Program-made: the position numbers and the translations under genes
DNA from: a virus
Strand: one strand, 5' to 3'
Length of the DNA stretch: 42,128 nucleotides
IMG/VR virus record: IMGVR_UViG_3300048836_000644
Span: 1-42,128 of that record
The notes under the pieces: generated by a model
Seen by the model: only the letters and a program-made list of their open reading frames with translations
The model's database searches: none
Told to the model about the DNA's origin: nothing
Shown here: positions 32,789 through 40,204 of the stretch, piece after piece
How the letters are laid out: every line of letters starts with the position of its first letter
Position numbering within the stretch: position 1 is the first letter of the stretch

Positions 32789-33631
32789 ATGGCAAATTAT
32801 TTTCATTATACTTCAGGTAAAGGACTTTTTGGGATACTTTCATCCGATACACTTCAGTGTACAAATATTAAGTATTTAAATGATCCAAGCGAGAATATAT
32901 ACATTGATAGCTTACTCGAAGAAATTTTCAAGGATAATCCTGCATATAAAGATATTTACAATAAACTAATCAATTCTTCAATAGAAGATGGTGTTTATCA
33001 CTTTACAAACTATGTTGCCTCCTTTAGCAAAAGGCAAGACTCACTTCATATGTGGAATTATTACGCTAGTGGAAATGGATATAATATTGGTATCAATTTA
33101 GATTCTGTGAGAGAGAAAAATATAAATAAATTTGATTTTATTAATAAGGAAGATGTAATTTATGATATAACAATTCAAAAGGGCCTTCTAATTGATCTAT
33201 TTGAAAAATACACAACGGAATTATTAAAATTCGAAGTCGAGTATGAGGAATTTAAAAATAACGAAGAGCTAGATTACTTATACTCAGGCGAGTTACTCCA
33301 AATTCAACTTGATTTTCATAGTGATATAAGAAAATATCGTTTCCAGTTTAAACATATGGCTTATAGACATGAGGATGAAACAAGGTTAATAATCGGTTGT
33401 GACTACACAGGAACTAACGACAAACTACGATATAAGGTAACTGACTCTGGTGTTATTATAGAGTATATTGAATTGGATCTGAATTTAAAAAAGAATCTTA
33501 AATCGATTACAATTCACCCAGCTGCAAATGAACTCCATCTTCTAGGAGTTAAAGACTATATTTCTTCAAAATTTTCTTCTATAGGCATGAAAAAAATCCG
33601 GCAATCAAAAGTTCCATTTAGAATTATTTAA
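32789..33631 (+). CDS. DUF2971-like cargo protein
   Basis: A 280-residue protein from ATG 32789 (MANYFHYTSGKGLFGILSSD); a 20-residue longer version from 32729 (MMSKKITLLLIATKCK) has weaker start context. The N-terminal FHYTS...LFGIL...LQCTNIKYLNDPSE pattern is typical of DUF2971, proteins often found near phage-defence genes or in prophage cargo. The C-terminal half is alpha/beta with a late HPAANELHLLGVKDYI motif. AT-rich. May act in defence or as an effector; mechanism unknown. Confidence 0.65.
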   Translation: MANYFHYTSGKGLFGILSSDTLQCTNIKYLNDPSENIYIDSLLEEIFKDNPAYKDIYNKLINSSIEDGVYHFTNYVASFSKRQDSLHMWNYYASGNGYNIGINLDSVREKNINKFDFINKEDVIYDITIQKGLLIDLFEKYTTELLKFEVEYEEFKNNEELDYLYSGELLQIQLDFHSDIRKYRFQFKHMAYRHEDETRLIIGCDYTGTNDKLRYKVTDSGVIIEYIELDLNLKKNLKSITIHPAANELHLLGVKDYISSKFSSIGMKKIRQSKVPFRII

Positions 33632-33642
33632 TAACATAAATC

Positions 33643-33765
33643 ATGGCAAAATCAAAAACATCGTACAGAAGGGCCGATTCCGGCCAATACACAACAAAGA
33701 AGTATGCGGAGTCTCATCCAAAAACGACTGTGAAGGAAACACAGAAGGCACAACCAAAGAAGTAA
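33643..33765 (+). CDS. 40-residue basic protein
   Basis: ATG 33643 (MAKSKTSYRRADSGQYTTKK) to TAA 33765; 40 residues, 11 Lys/Arg. Very similar small basic proteins with RRADSGxxTTKxYAExHPKTT occur widely in bacteria and phages; function unproven. It lies between the DUF2971-like gene and the Rex-like pair, with ATG of the next gene 2 bases after its stop. Missed by ordinary length cut-offs. Confidence 0.65.
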   Translation: MAKSKTSYRRADSGQYTTKKYAESHPKTTVKETQKAQPKK

Positions 33766-33766
33766 T

Positions 33767-34636
33767 ATGTATTTCTTTAACTATCACAATATGGAGAATA
33801 AAAAAATTAGGTTTCACCTATTCAGGTATCACCTTTTGCCAATTGATAATCAAACGCCAAAACTCTTTGACTTTGGAGAGTTAACAATTGAAGAACTCAA
33901 AAAGAAGAAAAACGAAATTTTCAAGTCAGCCCTATCCTCTCTTCCATCTTCAAAAAAGAATTCCAATCCCCTTAAGCTAGAAGATCAAGATGGTGAGTTT
34001 TTCTTATTTAAGATTGCTCAAAAAAAGTCAACAAAAATAACTCAAAATTTTCAAGTCAGATCTATTGATAACGAACCATATGTTTATGTAGTAATCAATA
34101 ACGATCCAACCATACAGAAAATAGCAATTAGTGAAAATATAGAAGCATTCAGCAATCCAGAGGTTGTGAAAAACATTATAAAAAAAGCACTGAAGCAAGA
34201 ATTAGAAAAAAACGGCTTAAATATTGAAATTGAACAATTGTTTAATGCGATAAGCTTTTGGGATTTTGTAGATAGGAACAAAGAGAAGCTAACTTACATC
34301 AACTTTAGATTTATAAAACCAAACTTAGCAAATATTGCCGGCTCATTACCGGCTGCATTAAGGACATTTTCAGAAAATGTAAATAGTCACGACAGTAACA
34401 TATCAATCAAAGCCCCCGAAAAAGGCACTTTAGAAAATATTGATAAGTCAAATAAACAAATCGAAGGTTTAGTTAATTATTCTTCAGAAGGCGGCGGTAA
34501 CATTTCAATAAAAACAAAAAACACAAGAAAAAGATACAATACTAAAGAAAATCCTGTAACTTTGGAAATATCAGAAACGAGTATTGAGGGGGCTACTGAT
34601 CAAATAATTAAGCTATATAAGGGACTTGTTGAATGA
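33767..34636 (+). CDS. RexA-like cytoplasmic component of a two-gene cargo system
   Basis: A 289-residue protein; start at 33767 has AAAGAAG upstream, an alternative is ATG 33791 (MENKKIRFHLFRYHLLPIDN). No membrane segment. An N-terminal HLFRYHLLPI pattern recalls uncharacterised prophage families such as DUF4747 (from memory). The C-terminus has a Gly-rich EGGGNISIKTKN segment. Its stop overlaps the start of the four-helix membrane gene (34633) as ATGA. Sizes (289 and 147 residues), gene order and location next to the repressor all match lambda RexA (279) and RexB (144), an abortive-infection pair; homology cannot be shown here. Confidence 0.5.
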   Translation: MYFFNYHNMENKKIRFHLFRYHLLPIDNQTPKLFDFGELTIEELKKKKNEIFKSALSSLPSSKKNSNPLKLEDQDGEFFLFKIAQKKSTKITQNFQVRSIDNEPYVYVVINNDPTIQKIAISENIEAFSNPEVVKNIIKKALKQELEKNGLNIEIEQLFNAISFWDFVDRNKEKLTYINFRFIKPNLANIAGSLPAALRTFSENVNSHDSNISIKAPEKGTLENIDKSNKQIEGLVNYSSEGGGNISIKTKNTRKRYNTKENPVTLEISETSIEGATDQIIKLYKGLVE

Positions 34637-35076
34637 CAAGAATAAAAGAAATATCATTTTTTATTTTAATTGGAATTATAGTTACATCAATTGCGTATGC
34701 TATTGACTCATCACTTATCTTTACATATCTACAAGAAAATATTATAAGTCTGCTCCTGACCTTGCTCGCTATAAATACAGCTACTTCAGGCTTAATTGCT
34801 TCAATAATTCACAATATCCTGAATGAGTTTCCAAAACTAGATTTTTCAGATACTTTGAAAGAAATGAGAAGATCTCTTGTAGAGCAGATTTTTTTTATAA
34901 TAATTGCTTTCGTTGCATTATTAATTATGGATAGTAAAGTTATTGAATTCGAATTCAAAGTTGAAATTTGCAATACTATTCTTGTTTCTGTTTTTGCATT
35001 TTCTGTATATGCTTTATGGGATACTGGACGTTCTGTATTTTTAATTATTGATGGCATAAAGAACCTTAGAAGATAA
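34633..35076 (+). CDS. RexB-like four-helix membrane protein
   Basis: A 147-residue membrane protein. Hydrophobic segments at about 6-24 (ISFFILIGIIVTSIAYAI), 30-60, 83-101 (LVEQIFFIIIAFVALLIM) and 113-140 predict four helices. The gene overlaps the 289-residue gene by 4 bp, so the two are co-translated. In lambda, RexB is a 144-residue four-helix channel activated by RexA to depolarise infected cells; the same size and topology suggest an equivalent exclusion effector. An unrelated membrane toxin or anti-phage pore is also possible. Confidence 0.5.
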   Translation: MTRIKEISFFILIGIIVTSIAYAIDSSLIFTYLQENIISLLLTLLAINTATSGLIASIIHNILNEFPKLDFSDTLKEMRRSLVEQIFFIIIAFVALLIMDSKVIEFEFKVEICNTILVSVFAFSVYALWDTGRSVFLIIDGIKNLRR

Positions 35077-35154
35077 AAAAATCAATTATTTTTCAATTAA
35101 ATATTTGCGCTTTAAAATATTTCCATTGAATTTTAGAGTATAGAAATAAGTTGC

Positions 35155-36360
35155 TTACTTTACGTAATTCAAGACCTTTCTATTCGCCCGGTCAATCCGG
35201 GCGAAATCTTTTTTAATATACCCTGAAGTCACTTTATGTTCCGACACATGGTTTAAACAAAATGCAGCTTCGGATTCAGAACCCTCACATTCATTCACGA
35301 AGAGAGTTGCCCAAGTATGCCTGGCAGAATAGAAATCCAATTCTTCCACTCCTATTTCATCTCCTATATCCTTTAGATATTCATTTACTGCAGAGTTAAA
35401 TCCTGCAGCAGTTGTGTATCTATAATGGAAATTGAAAACTCTTTGTCCCAGTTTATCCCGATACTTTTCTATTAATGGCATTACTTCTGGTTCAAGTTTA
35501 ATGGATATCTCTGCTCCATCAGCTCGAACAGTTCTAGTCTTAGCTCTTTTATATGTAATTCGGGCTTCTGATATTTTTGTCACCTGATAGAGATCCACCG
35601 AATTCATTCCAACAAGATAAAAGGATAGCAAATACACATCTTTAGCAAACTGCACTGTCTCTTTTTGCGGCTGATATGCAATGAATTTTTTCATCTGCTC
35701 TAAAGACAATGCCCTCTTCTCTGGTACCTCAACTTTAGGCAAAGAGAAGCGCTTAAATGGGTTTTTAGTTATTCGGATAATATCATTATCCTCATCATTA
35801 TATTCCCTTAAAGCTGCGTTAAAAATGGCCCTCATATTTGATAGATATAGTGCCCGGCCTCTGGTCCCAACTCCGTTATTTTTTAACCATGTATCAAAGT
35901 TGGATAAAAAGGTTATAGAGATATCATTAAATGAAAGATTATCATTACCAAGATAAGCTCTTATCTTGCGGACAGATATCCCGTAATTACCCTTTGATGC
36001 TTGATTATTTTCCTCCATCCTTGAAATATGAAGCTCAGCAAACTCAAAAAAATTGATATCATCCTTCCTCTTAGAGTATAAAAAATTTGATAGATACTCT
36101 CCTATCTGAGAGACCGTCATGCCTGATAATTTTTCAAACTCAGTAGAGACCTCTCTCCTGGCTTTATTTAGATCTTCATCAATCTGGAGCTGCAGGAAAC
36201 GGTCCTTTATTTCATAGTTTTTATTTATCTGAGACTTGGTTACGAAATAGGGAGTTGAAATATTCGTTGACTTTCTTTGATAAGAAATTCTTAAATTTAC
36301 TGGCCAGGTACCATCTCTTTTTATTCGTTCAGGACGAATCACCATTTTTAAAGTAATCAT
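35155..36360 (-). CDS. int: tyrosine integrase (IntDOT-like)
   Basis: A 401-residue site-specific recombinase. Residues 1-80 resemble an arm-binding domain, 105-195 a core-binding SAM-like domain, 215-390 the catalytic domain. Catalytic candidates: Arg347-His348 (YSARHTW), His371 (NHVSEHK) and the nucleophile Tyr381 (GYIKKD). The usual Arg I position is Val250 (LSFYLVGMNSVDL), as in IntDOT relatives that use a different Arg. It integrates and, with a directionality factor, excises the prophage. The attP lies 190-350 bp upstream of its start codon. It is convergent with the cargo operon (79-bp gap). Confidence 0.92.
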   Translation of the reverse strand: MITLKMVIRPERIKRDGTWPVNLRISYQRKSTNISTPYFVTKSQINKNYEIKDRFLQLQIDEDLNKARREVSTEFEKLSGMTVSQIGEYLSNFLYSKRKDDINFFEFAELHISRMEENNQASKGNYGISVRKIRAYLGNDNLSFNDISITFLSNFDTWLKNNGVGTRGRALYLSNMRAIFNAALREYNDEDNDIIRITKNPFKRFSLPKVEVPEKRALSLEQMKKFIAYQPQKETVQFAKDVYLLSFYLVGMNSVDLYQVTKISEARITYKRAKTRTVRADGAEISIKLEPEVMPLIEKYRDKLGQRVFNFHYRYTTAAGFNSAVNEYLKDIGDEIGVEELDFYSARHTWATLFVNECEGSESEAAFCLNHVSEHKVTSGYIKKDFARIDRANRKVLNYVK

Positions 36361-36392
36361 ATCTCATCAATTTTTAGCAAACATGTCAAACA

Positions 36393-36406
36393 ATTGGCAA
36401 ACATTT
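36393..36406. repeat. arm-type repeat, left copy
   Basis: ATTGGCAAACATTT, identical to 36702-36715 on the other side of the tRNA fragment; candidate arm-binding site. Confidence 0.6.
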
Positions 36407-36541
36407 CTGCATAAATGTACATATTTTTCTTGTACATATGAAAATCAAATATGCCAATATGCTTATTTATTGAATGAAATTGCAACAGAATGCATGATTA
36501 AAATTTTCAATGTTATTCGCCTGAATATCTTCTTATTAGGC

Positions 36542-36575
36542 AAATAAAAAACTCTGCAAATGTACTTGCAGAGTT
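36542..36575 (-). terminator. rho-independent terminator behind the tRNA fragment
   Basis: AACTCTGCAA and TTGCAGAGTT pair in a perfect 10-bp stem with loop ATGTAC; reading the minus strand, TTTTTTATTT follows. It lies 14 bp beyond the 3' end of the tRNA fragment, so it is probably the host tRNA terminator carried along in attP. Confidence 0.8.
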
Positions 36576-36588
36576 CATTGTTTTAGAG

Positions 36589-36635
36589 TGATTCGGTTGG
36601 GATTCGAACCCAAGACCCACAGCTTAGAAGGCTGT
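36589..36635 (-). other. tRNA-Arg(UCU) 3' half (attP core)
   Basis: Reading the minus strand: anticodon stem ACAGC, loop CTTCTAA with anticodon TCT, stem GCTGT, variable GGGTC, T-arm TTGGGTTCGAATCCCAA, acceptor strand CCGAATC, discriminator A. The D-arm and 5' acceptor are absent, so this is not an independent tRNA gene but the part of a host tRNA-Arg(UCU) that the phage supplies on integration. Confidence 0.85.
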
Positions 36636-36701
36636 TAGGTGTAATTTTTAACTACTTTATATTATGTATATTATAAGCGCATCCATTTAAAATGTAAAAC
36701 T

Positions 36702-36715
36702 ATTGGCAAACATTT
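36702..36715. repeat. arm-type repeat, right copy
   Basis: Second ATTGGCAAACATTT of the attP; its right end touches the stop codon of the 96-residue gene at 36717. Confidence 0.6.
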
Positions 36716-36716
36716 T

Positions 36717-37007
36717 TTAATCTATTGAGATTGTTGCGATGTATTCTGAATAGATTTTTGGGGTTTTATCAAGGATTAATTTTCCAGATCTATTTATCAA
36801 GTTAAAATAGATTAAGGATGAGAAATTTTCAACAGATGGCCTCTCTCCTGGTCGTATATATTCTCCATAGTTTGACTGAGGATCTGCGCTAACGATTATA
36901 ATGTCGCAAGATTGGAGCTTTTTAAAGTTTCCCTTACGATAACTAGCCAGCCTAAGTTCATCACTTAAGACACATTCGGCTGCTTCAATTAGTGCTTCAT
37001 TAAACAT
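36717..37007 (-). CDS. hypothetical protein next to attP
   Basis: A 96-residue protein (MFNEALIEAAECVLSDELRL), alpha/beta, with one membrane-free hydrophobic core and GEYIRPGERPSVENFSSLIY. It lies between the lysis terminator and attP, so it would end up at one prophage end after integration. No family recognised; could be a late or lysogenic gene with its own promoter. Confidence 0.5.
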   Translation of the reverse strand: MFNEALIEAAECVLSDELRLASYRKGNFKKLQSCDIIIVSADPQSNYGEYIRPGERPSVENFSSLIYFNLINRSGKLILDKTPKIYSEYIATISID

Positions 37008-37046
37008 ATATGAAAATTTCTAGTTCAAATTTACTCATAACTCTCT

Positions 37047-37084
37047 AAAATAAAAAAGAAAAAGGGCCGCAATCTGCAGCCCTT
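37047..37084 (-). terminator. late operon terminator
   Basis: AAGGGC and GCCCTT pair (extended by GC pairs to about 9 bp, loop AGATT) and run into TTTTTCTTTTTT on the minus strand. It is the first strong terminator after the spanin gene, so it closes the leftward late transcript. Confidence 0.8.
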
Positions 37085-37118
37085 AACCAAAATCTTTGTA
37101 CTGAACGGAATGTTTTTG
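37050..37118 (-). ncRNA. possible ~70-nt small RNA
   Basis: TATATTTG (37125-37132) matches the Bacteroides -7 box TAnnTTTG on the minus strand, would start transcription near 37118, and the terminator at 37047-37084 would end it after about 70 nt. TTTGTACATACAAA (37115-37128), an inverted repeat, overlaps the box. No transcript evidence; it could also be an independent promoter for the 96-residue gene. Confidence 0.3.
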
Positions 37119-37124
37119 TACATA

Positions 37125-37132
37125 CAAATATA
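37125..37132 (-). promoter_or_regulatory. Bacteroides-type -7 promoter box
   Basis: TATATTTG fits TAnnTTTG; overlapping palindrome TTTGTA-CA-TACAAA at 37115-37128 could be an operator. No -33 TTTG at the expected spacing is evident. Confidence 0.4.
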
Positions 37133-37175
37133 ATAATAATTGTCAATACCTTTATTATTCAGAGCCTTCTTTAAG

Positions 37176-37658
37176 TTAAAAAAAATGATTACGAATAAAT
37201 CTGTATGCAAGATATATAATACCTGCAAGGAGAATAAATCCTAGCAAGTAATATTTTACTGGCAATCCTGTTTTTTTCTCCTTAATAGTTTTAATTTCCC
37301 TATTTTGTAATGTCTGTGATATCTCTTCACTTTTAGCTACGTCTTCTATTATAATAGCCTGCTCTGTTGATTTAGCATGGGAACTTGTCACCACATTCTT
37401 TTCGATTGTTACATCTTCTTTAATGGCTTGCTTCCCGGACGAATCAACAGAAGAATAGTAAGTGACTATTCGAATTCTCGAGAGATCTACCTGGGAAATA
37501 ACATTATCAATAACACTCTGCCAGACAGCTTCAGTTTTTGATGTATCAACACTCTGTATTGTTGTTTTAATTTCTGTCCTAGAATCGGTTTTAACAAGTT
37601 TTTTTGACGGGCCACAGCCTGTTAAAAGGATTAGCATTACAATGATTAGTTTTTTCAT
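37176..37658 (-). CDS. unimolecular spanin (u-spanin)
   Basis: A 160-residue protein with an N-terminal lipoprotein signal (MKKLIIVMLILLTGCGPSKK; Cys15) and a C-terminal membrane helix (about 133-154, YYLLGFILLAGIIYLAYRFI). The middle is helical and charged. This double anchoring, outer membrane by lipid and inner membrane by helix, is the hallmark of u-spanins such as T1 gp11, which fuse the membranes in the last lysis step. It follows endolysin and holin genes, which supports the call. Confidence 0.78.
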   Translation of the reverse strand: MKKLIIVMLILLTGCGPSKKLVKTDSRTEIKTTIQSVDTSKTEAVWQSVIDNVISQVDLSRIRIVTYYSSVDSSGKQAIKEDVTIEKNVVTSSHAKSTEQAIIIEDVAKSEEISQTLQNREIKTIKEKKTGLPVKYYLLGFILLAGIIYLAYRFIRNHFF

Positions 37659-37664
37659 AGCTGT

Positions 37665-38189
37665 TTATTTTAAAACATTTAGGGCCTTTTCGTAAAGTGC
37701 AAATCGTTCATTATAACCGTTATATCCTCCGTTTACCAACTTAGTTATCCTTTTGAAGTCCTTCTGATCCGCTATTAAATTTAACTTCCTTCTGTTCCAA
37801 AACCAGAATGCACTTTTAACAGCATATTCAGGCTCACATAATCTTTCCGGATGTCTTACGAAATCAACTTTTAAGTCATCAGATATATCAGTATAATTTG
37901 CACGACCTGTAATCTGTATAAGCCCCCTACCCTTGAATCTTCTGCCATCACCTTTGAATAGATTGCCAAGATCCTGGCGGCCTTCATAAGCAGATCCATC
38001 TGCAATTTCCTCGCAATACTGGAGTTGCCCGGATTCATGTCCAATTTGAGCCAAAAATGCAGACATTCTTAGTGTAGTTGTCACTTCATAAGCAATAGCA
38101 TATTGTTTTAAGAAAGGCAAGTAAAGAGTGATTTTCTGAGTACTTGCAAAAGGATATATTGATTTGAGTTGTGAAGAAGTTAATGTCAT
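37665..38189 (-). CDS. GH19 endolysin (lysozyme/chitinase fold)
   Basis: A 174-residue protein of glycoside hydrolase family 19 type. AFLAQIGHESG (residues 45-54) carries the catalytic Glu52; GRGLIQITGRANY (87-99) is the conserved substrate-binding stretch. No signal peptide is present, so it needs a holin to cross the membrane. It cleaves cell-wall peptidoglycan at lysis. It overlaps the holin gene by 4 bp and lies 6 bp from the spanin gene. Confidence 0.85.
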   Translation of the reverse strand: MTLTSSQLKSIYPFASTQKITLYLPFLKQYAIAYEVTTTLRMSAFLAQIGHESGQLQYCEEIADGSAYEGRQDLGNLFKGDGRRFKGRGLIQITGRANYTDISDDLKVDFVRHPERLCEPEYAVKSAFWFWNRRKLNLIADQKDFKRITKLVNGGYNGYNERFALYEKALNVLK

Positions 38190-38650
38190 TTTGCACCCTC
38201 CTTTTCTTTAAATTCAGTTAAGTCAACATCAAAGTGCCTCTCTGCTTTATCTATAAGGATTTTCTGAAGGACCTTGGCCCATCTTGCATCATTAGCAGAT
38301 GACTCATTCTCAAGTATGGACCAGAAATTCCAGAAGCAGAATATTCCGGCAACAATATTTTCAAGATATAGATCAACCATTGTAACCACATATAAATCCA
38401 GTAAATACGCAAAAACAATTAATGGATAGATAGTTGCCATCGTACTTAAGATCTTCTTACCTTTCTCTGAGGTTACTTTACCATTTCCTCGGCCTGCTTT
38501 TTTTACTCTTCGTGATAGTCTAATTGCTGAGAAAAAATCCAACAGAATGGCAAAAGTACTTACAACAACAAGCATGGATATATCTTGCAGCATAGCAATC
38601 ATCCCACCTAGAGTCACAAATAAATACTTATAAATTAGCTGCTTATCCAT
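38186..38650 (-). CDS. holin
   Basis: A 154-residue membrane protein with hydrophobic segments at about 9-39 (LFVTLGGMIAMLQDISMLVV and the next residues) and about 70-112 (TIYPLIVFAYLLDLYVVTMV and the following), with charged loops and a charged tail. Gene order holin-endolysin-spanin and the 4-bp overlap with the endolysin support a holin that opens the inner membrane. Similar 150-residue phage holin-family proteins occur in Bacteroides phages. Confidence 0.78.
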   Translation of the reverse strand: MDKQLIYKYLFVTLGGMIAMLQDISMLVVVSTFAILLDFFSAIRLSRRVKKAGRGNGKVTSEKGKKILSTMATIYPLIVFAYLLDLYVVTMVDLYLENIVAGIFCFWNFWSILENESSANDARWAKVLQKILIDKAERHFDVDLTEFKEKEGAK

Positions 38651-38702
38651 AGCACATCGTTTAAATGGTATTATCCCCTGTTTAGAAAATACCGGTTAAT
38701 AA

Positions 38703-39830
38703 TTAATTATGCACAACTCCATTTATCTTCACCCCACTTGCTCCTATCTCAAGTCTGTAGTTGCCAAACCTGAAGAAGAACCCGGATGATGATAGGTGTG
38801 CGTATACATTAGAGGCCCAGACGGTGCAAAAGCCGTTACTGCCTTGTATCGTCTGTTCTATTACTTTTCTTACTGTTATTGCAATCGATGATTGCCCTGA
38901 AGCATAGCTCCAGTCGCTTGTAGTTGTCACGCCATCCACTATCTGTGTGATGTCGGTGTAGCCAGTCCAGGTGATGTGATTATGAACAGCAGAGATACGA
39001 TACAACCCCACTGACAATCCCCTGACTGTACCTGATACTGTCTGAGAGAGCGAACCTGCTCCCATCTGTGTTAATTGTCCGATTGTCCCTACAGGAACCC
39101 ATAGGTTGTTGGCATTTTTCTTTTCAAGATAAATTGTTATCGTTGCCGAACCGGAGGCTCTGTCATCGGCCAGATAGTCGGGATTGACGGCTGCGCTAAT
39201 GTCTATGTTGCCTATCTCTACTTCCAGCACTGAGTCGCTCTGAAATGGAGAGCCGATAGTGAACTCGGCTGATACTTGAGATGCACTCCACGTTCCAAAG
39301 TTAGGATGTGCCCACGCCTGGCTCTTAGCTCCCATATCTGAAGAGGTCACGCTTGTGTTGGTTGTGGCCGAGCCTGCCTCTATGGTTGCTATAGATGGTA
39401 TTGCCGATGGTCGGATTAGGTTCCGGAGCACGCCTGCAGAGTCAAAGATGGCTATCTCGTTGCTCTCATCAGCATTTATCTCTACTCTCCCTCCTGTCAC
39501 TGCTGTCTTAAGTGATTTAGCGATGAGATTCTGTATAGAAGCAGCATCAGCAAGAAGGAGCTTAGTCGCAACAGAGTCAAACTGCTCAGAGAAGAGCTCC
39601 CACTTGGCTGTATTGGTAGGTACAGTATTTTGGAATGAACCGGATGTGCTCTTCGTACGATACGCCTTGCCCTGGTACTTAACAGCGTCTATCCTACCTG
39701 CATTACCATAATATATTGCAGAAGCATCATATTCGCCTCTGAATACCAGTACAGGACCTGCCGGGCCTTGTGCTCCCGGTGCAGGTATCTTCACCCTTCT
39801 TACTACTGCTGAACCTCTGTAACCGGCCAT
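38703..39830 (-). CDS. tail fibre protein
   Basis: A 375-residue protein. It starts with a collagen-like GAQGPAGP segment (about 19-26), then a Thr/Ser-rich shaft (residues about 50-180), and ends in a beta-rich head with WASNVYAHLSSSGFFFRFGN. This pattern is typical of Bacteroides phage fibres that bind capsular polysaccharide. It lies right after a small gene (1-bp overlap) and before the lysis genes. No VR-like repeat is found in it, so DGR diversification concerns only the other protein. Confidence 0.72.
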   Translation of the reverse strand: MAGYRGSAVVRRVKIPAPGAQGPAGPVLVFRGEYDASAIYYGNAGRIDAVKYQGKAYRTKSTSGSFQNTVPTNTAKWELFSEQFDSVATKLLLADAASIQNLIAKSLKTAVTGGRVEINADESNEIAIFDSAGVLRNLIRPSAIPSIATIEAGSATTNTSVTSSDMGAKSQAWAHPNFGTWSASQVSAEFTIGSPFQSDSVLEVEIGNIDISAAVNPDYLADDRASGSATITIYLEKKNANNLWVPVGTIGQLTQMGAGSLSQTVSGTVRGLSVGLYRISAVHNHITWTGYTDITQIVDGVTTTSDWSYASGQSSIAITVRKVIEQTIQGSNGFCTVWASNVYAHLSSSGFFFRFGNYRLEIGASGVKINGVVHN

Positions 39831-40195
39831 TATTCAACTGTATTATCAATTACTGACTGTGCTACGCTCTTAGCGTATATCCTCCAATCCTGAAAATCAA
39901 GGTATTCAGCCATATACTCCTCAGACTTGGGATGCTCGGGATCATCTCTGACAAGCTCCCTGTTAGCCAGGATAGCATCTTTGCGGCTATCTGGGAACTT
40001 ATCCCTGATGATTGCAGAGACAATCCCTCCGTATGAGTGATCACCCTCTACATTGACGTTATATCCTTGGAACTTAGTTATCGCCTCTTCAGTCATTGGA
40101 TCTGTTTTTTCCACAGGTTCAAAACCAAAGAAAAGCCTCAATACATTTCCCTCTCTGACTACTGCAGGAGGCATTGAATCAAATTCTGTTTTCAT
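39830..40195 (-). CDS. hypothetical protein between RT and fibre
   Basis: A 121-residue acidic protein (MKTEFDSMPPAVVREGNVLR) with a probable alpha/beta fold and no membrane segment. Its last base overlaps the first of the fibre gene. It lies between the reverse transcriptase and the fibre, so a fibre-associated chaperone is conceivable. No family recognised. Confidence 0.55.
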   Translation of the reverse strand: MKTEFDSMPPAVVREGNVLRLFFGFEPVEKTDPMTEEAITKFQGYNVNVEGDHSYGGIVSAIIRDKFPDSRKDAILANRELVRDDPEHPKSEEYMAEYLDFQDWRIYAKSVAQSVIDNTVE

Positions 40196-40204
40196 AATCT
40201 TATC

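Larger units (their letters stand above)
36361..36716. other. attP region with partial tRNA-Arg(UCU) and arm-type repeats
   Basis: A 356-bp noncoding stretch. The tRNA fragment (36589-36635) is the crossover core. ATTGGCAAACATTT occurs at 36393-36406 and 36702-36715, on both sides, as expected of arm sites bound by the integrase N-terminus. A related AGCAAACATG lies at 36376-36385. TGTACATAT repeats at 36416-36424 and 36431-36439. Presence of the tRNA 3' half means that integration would rebuild the host gene. Confidence 0.75.

Noticed and set aside
37031-37228. 65-residue minus-strand frame
   Set aside because: Covers the late terminator and overlaps the end of the spanin; low-complexity, no start context.
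38703-39830. second DGR variable region in the tail fibre
   Set aside because: No segment resembles the TR.
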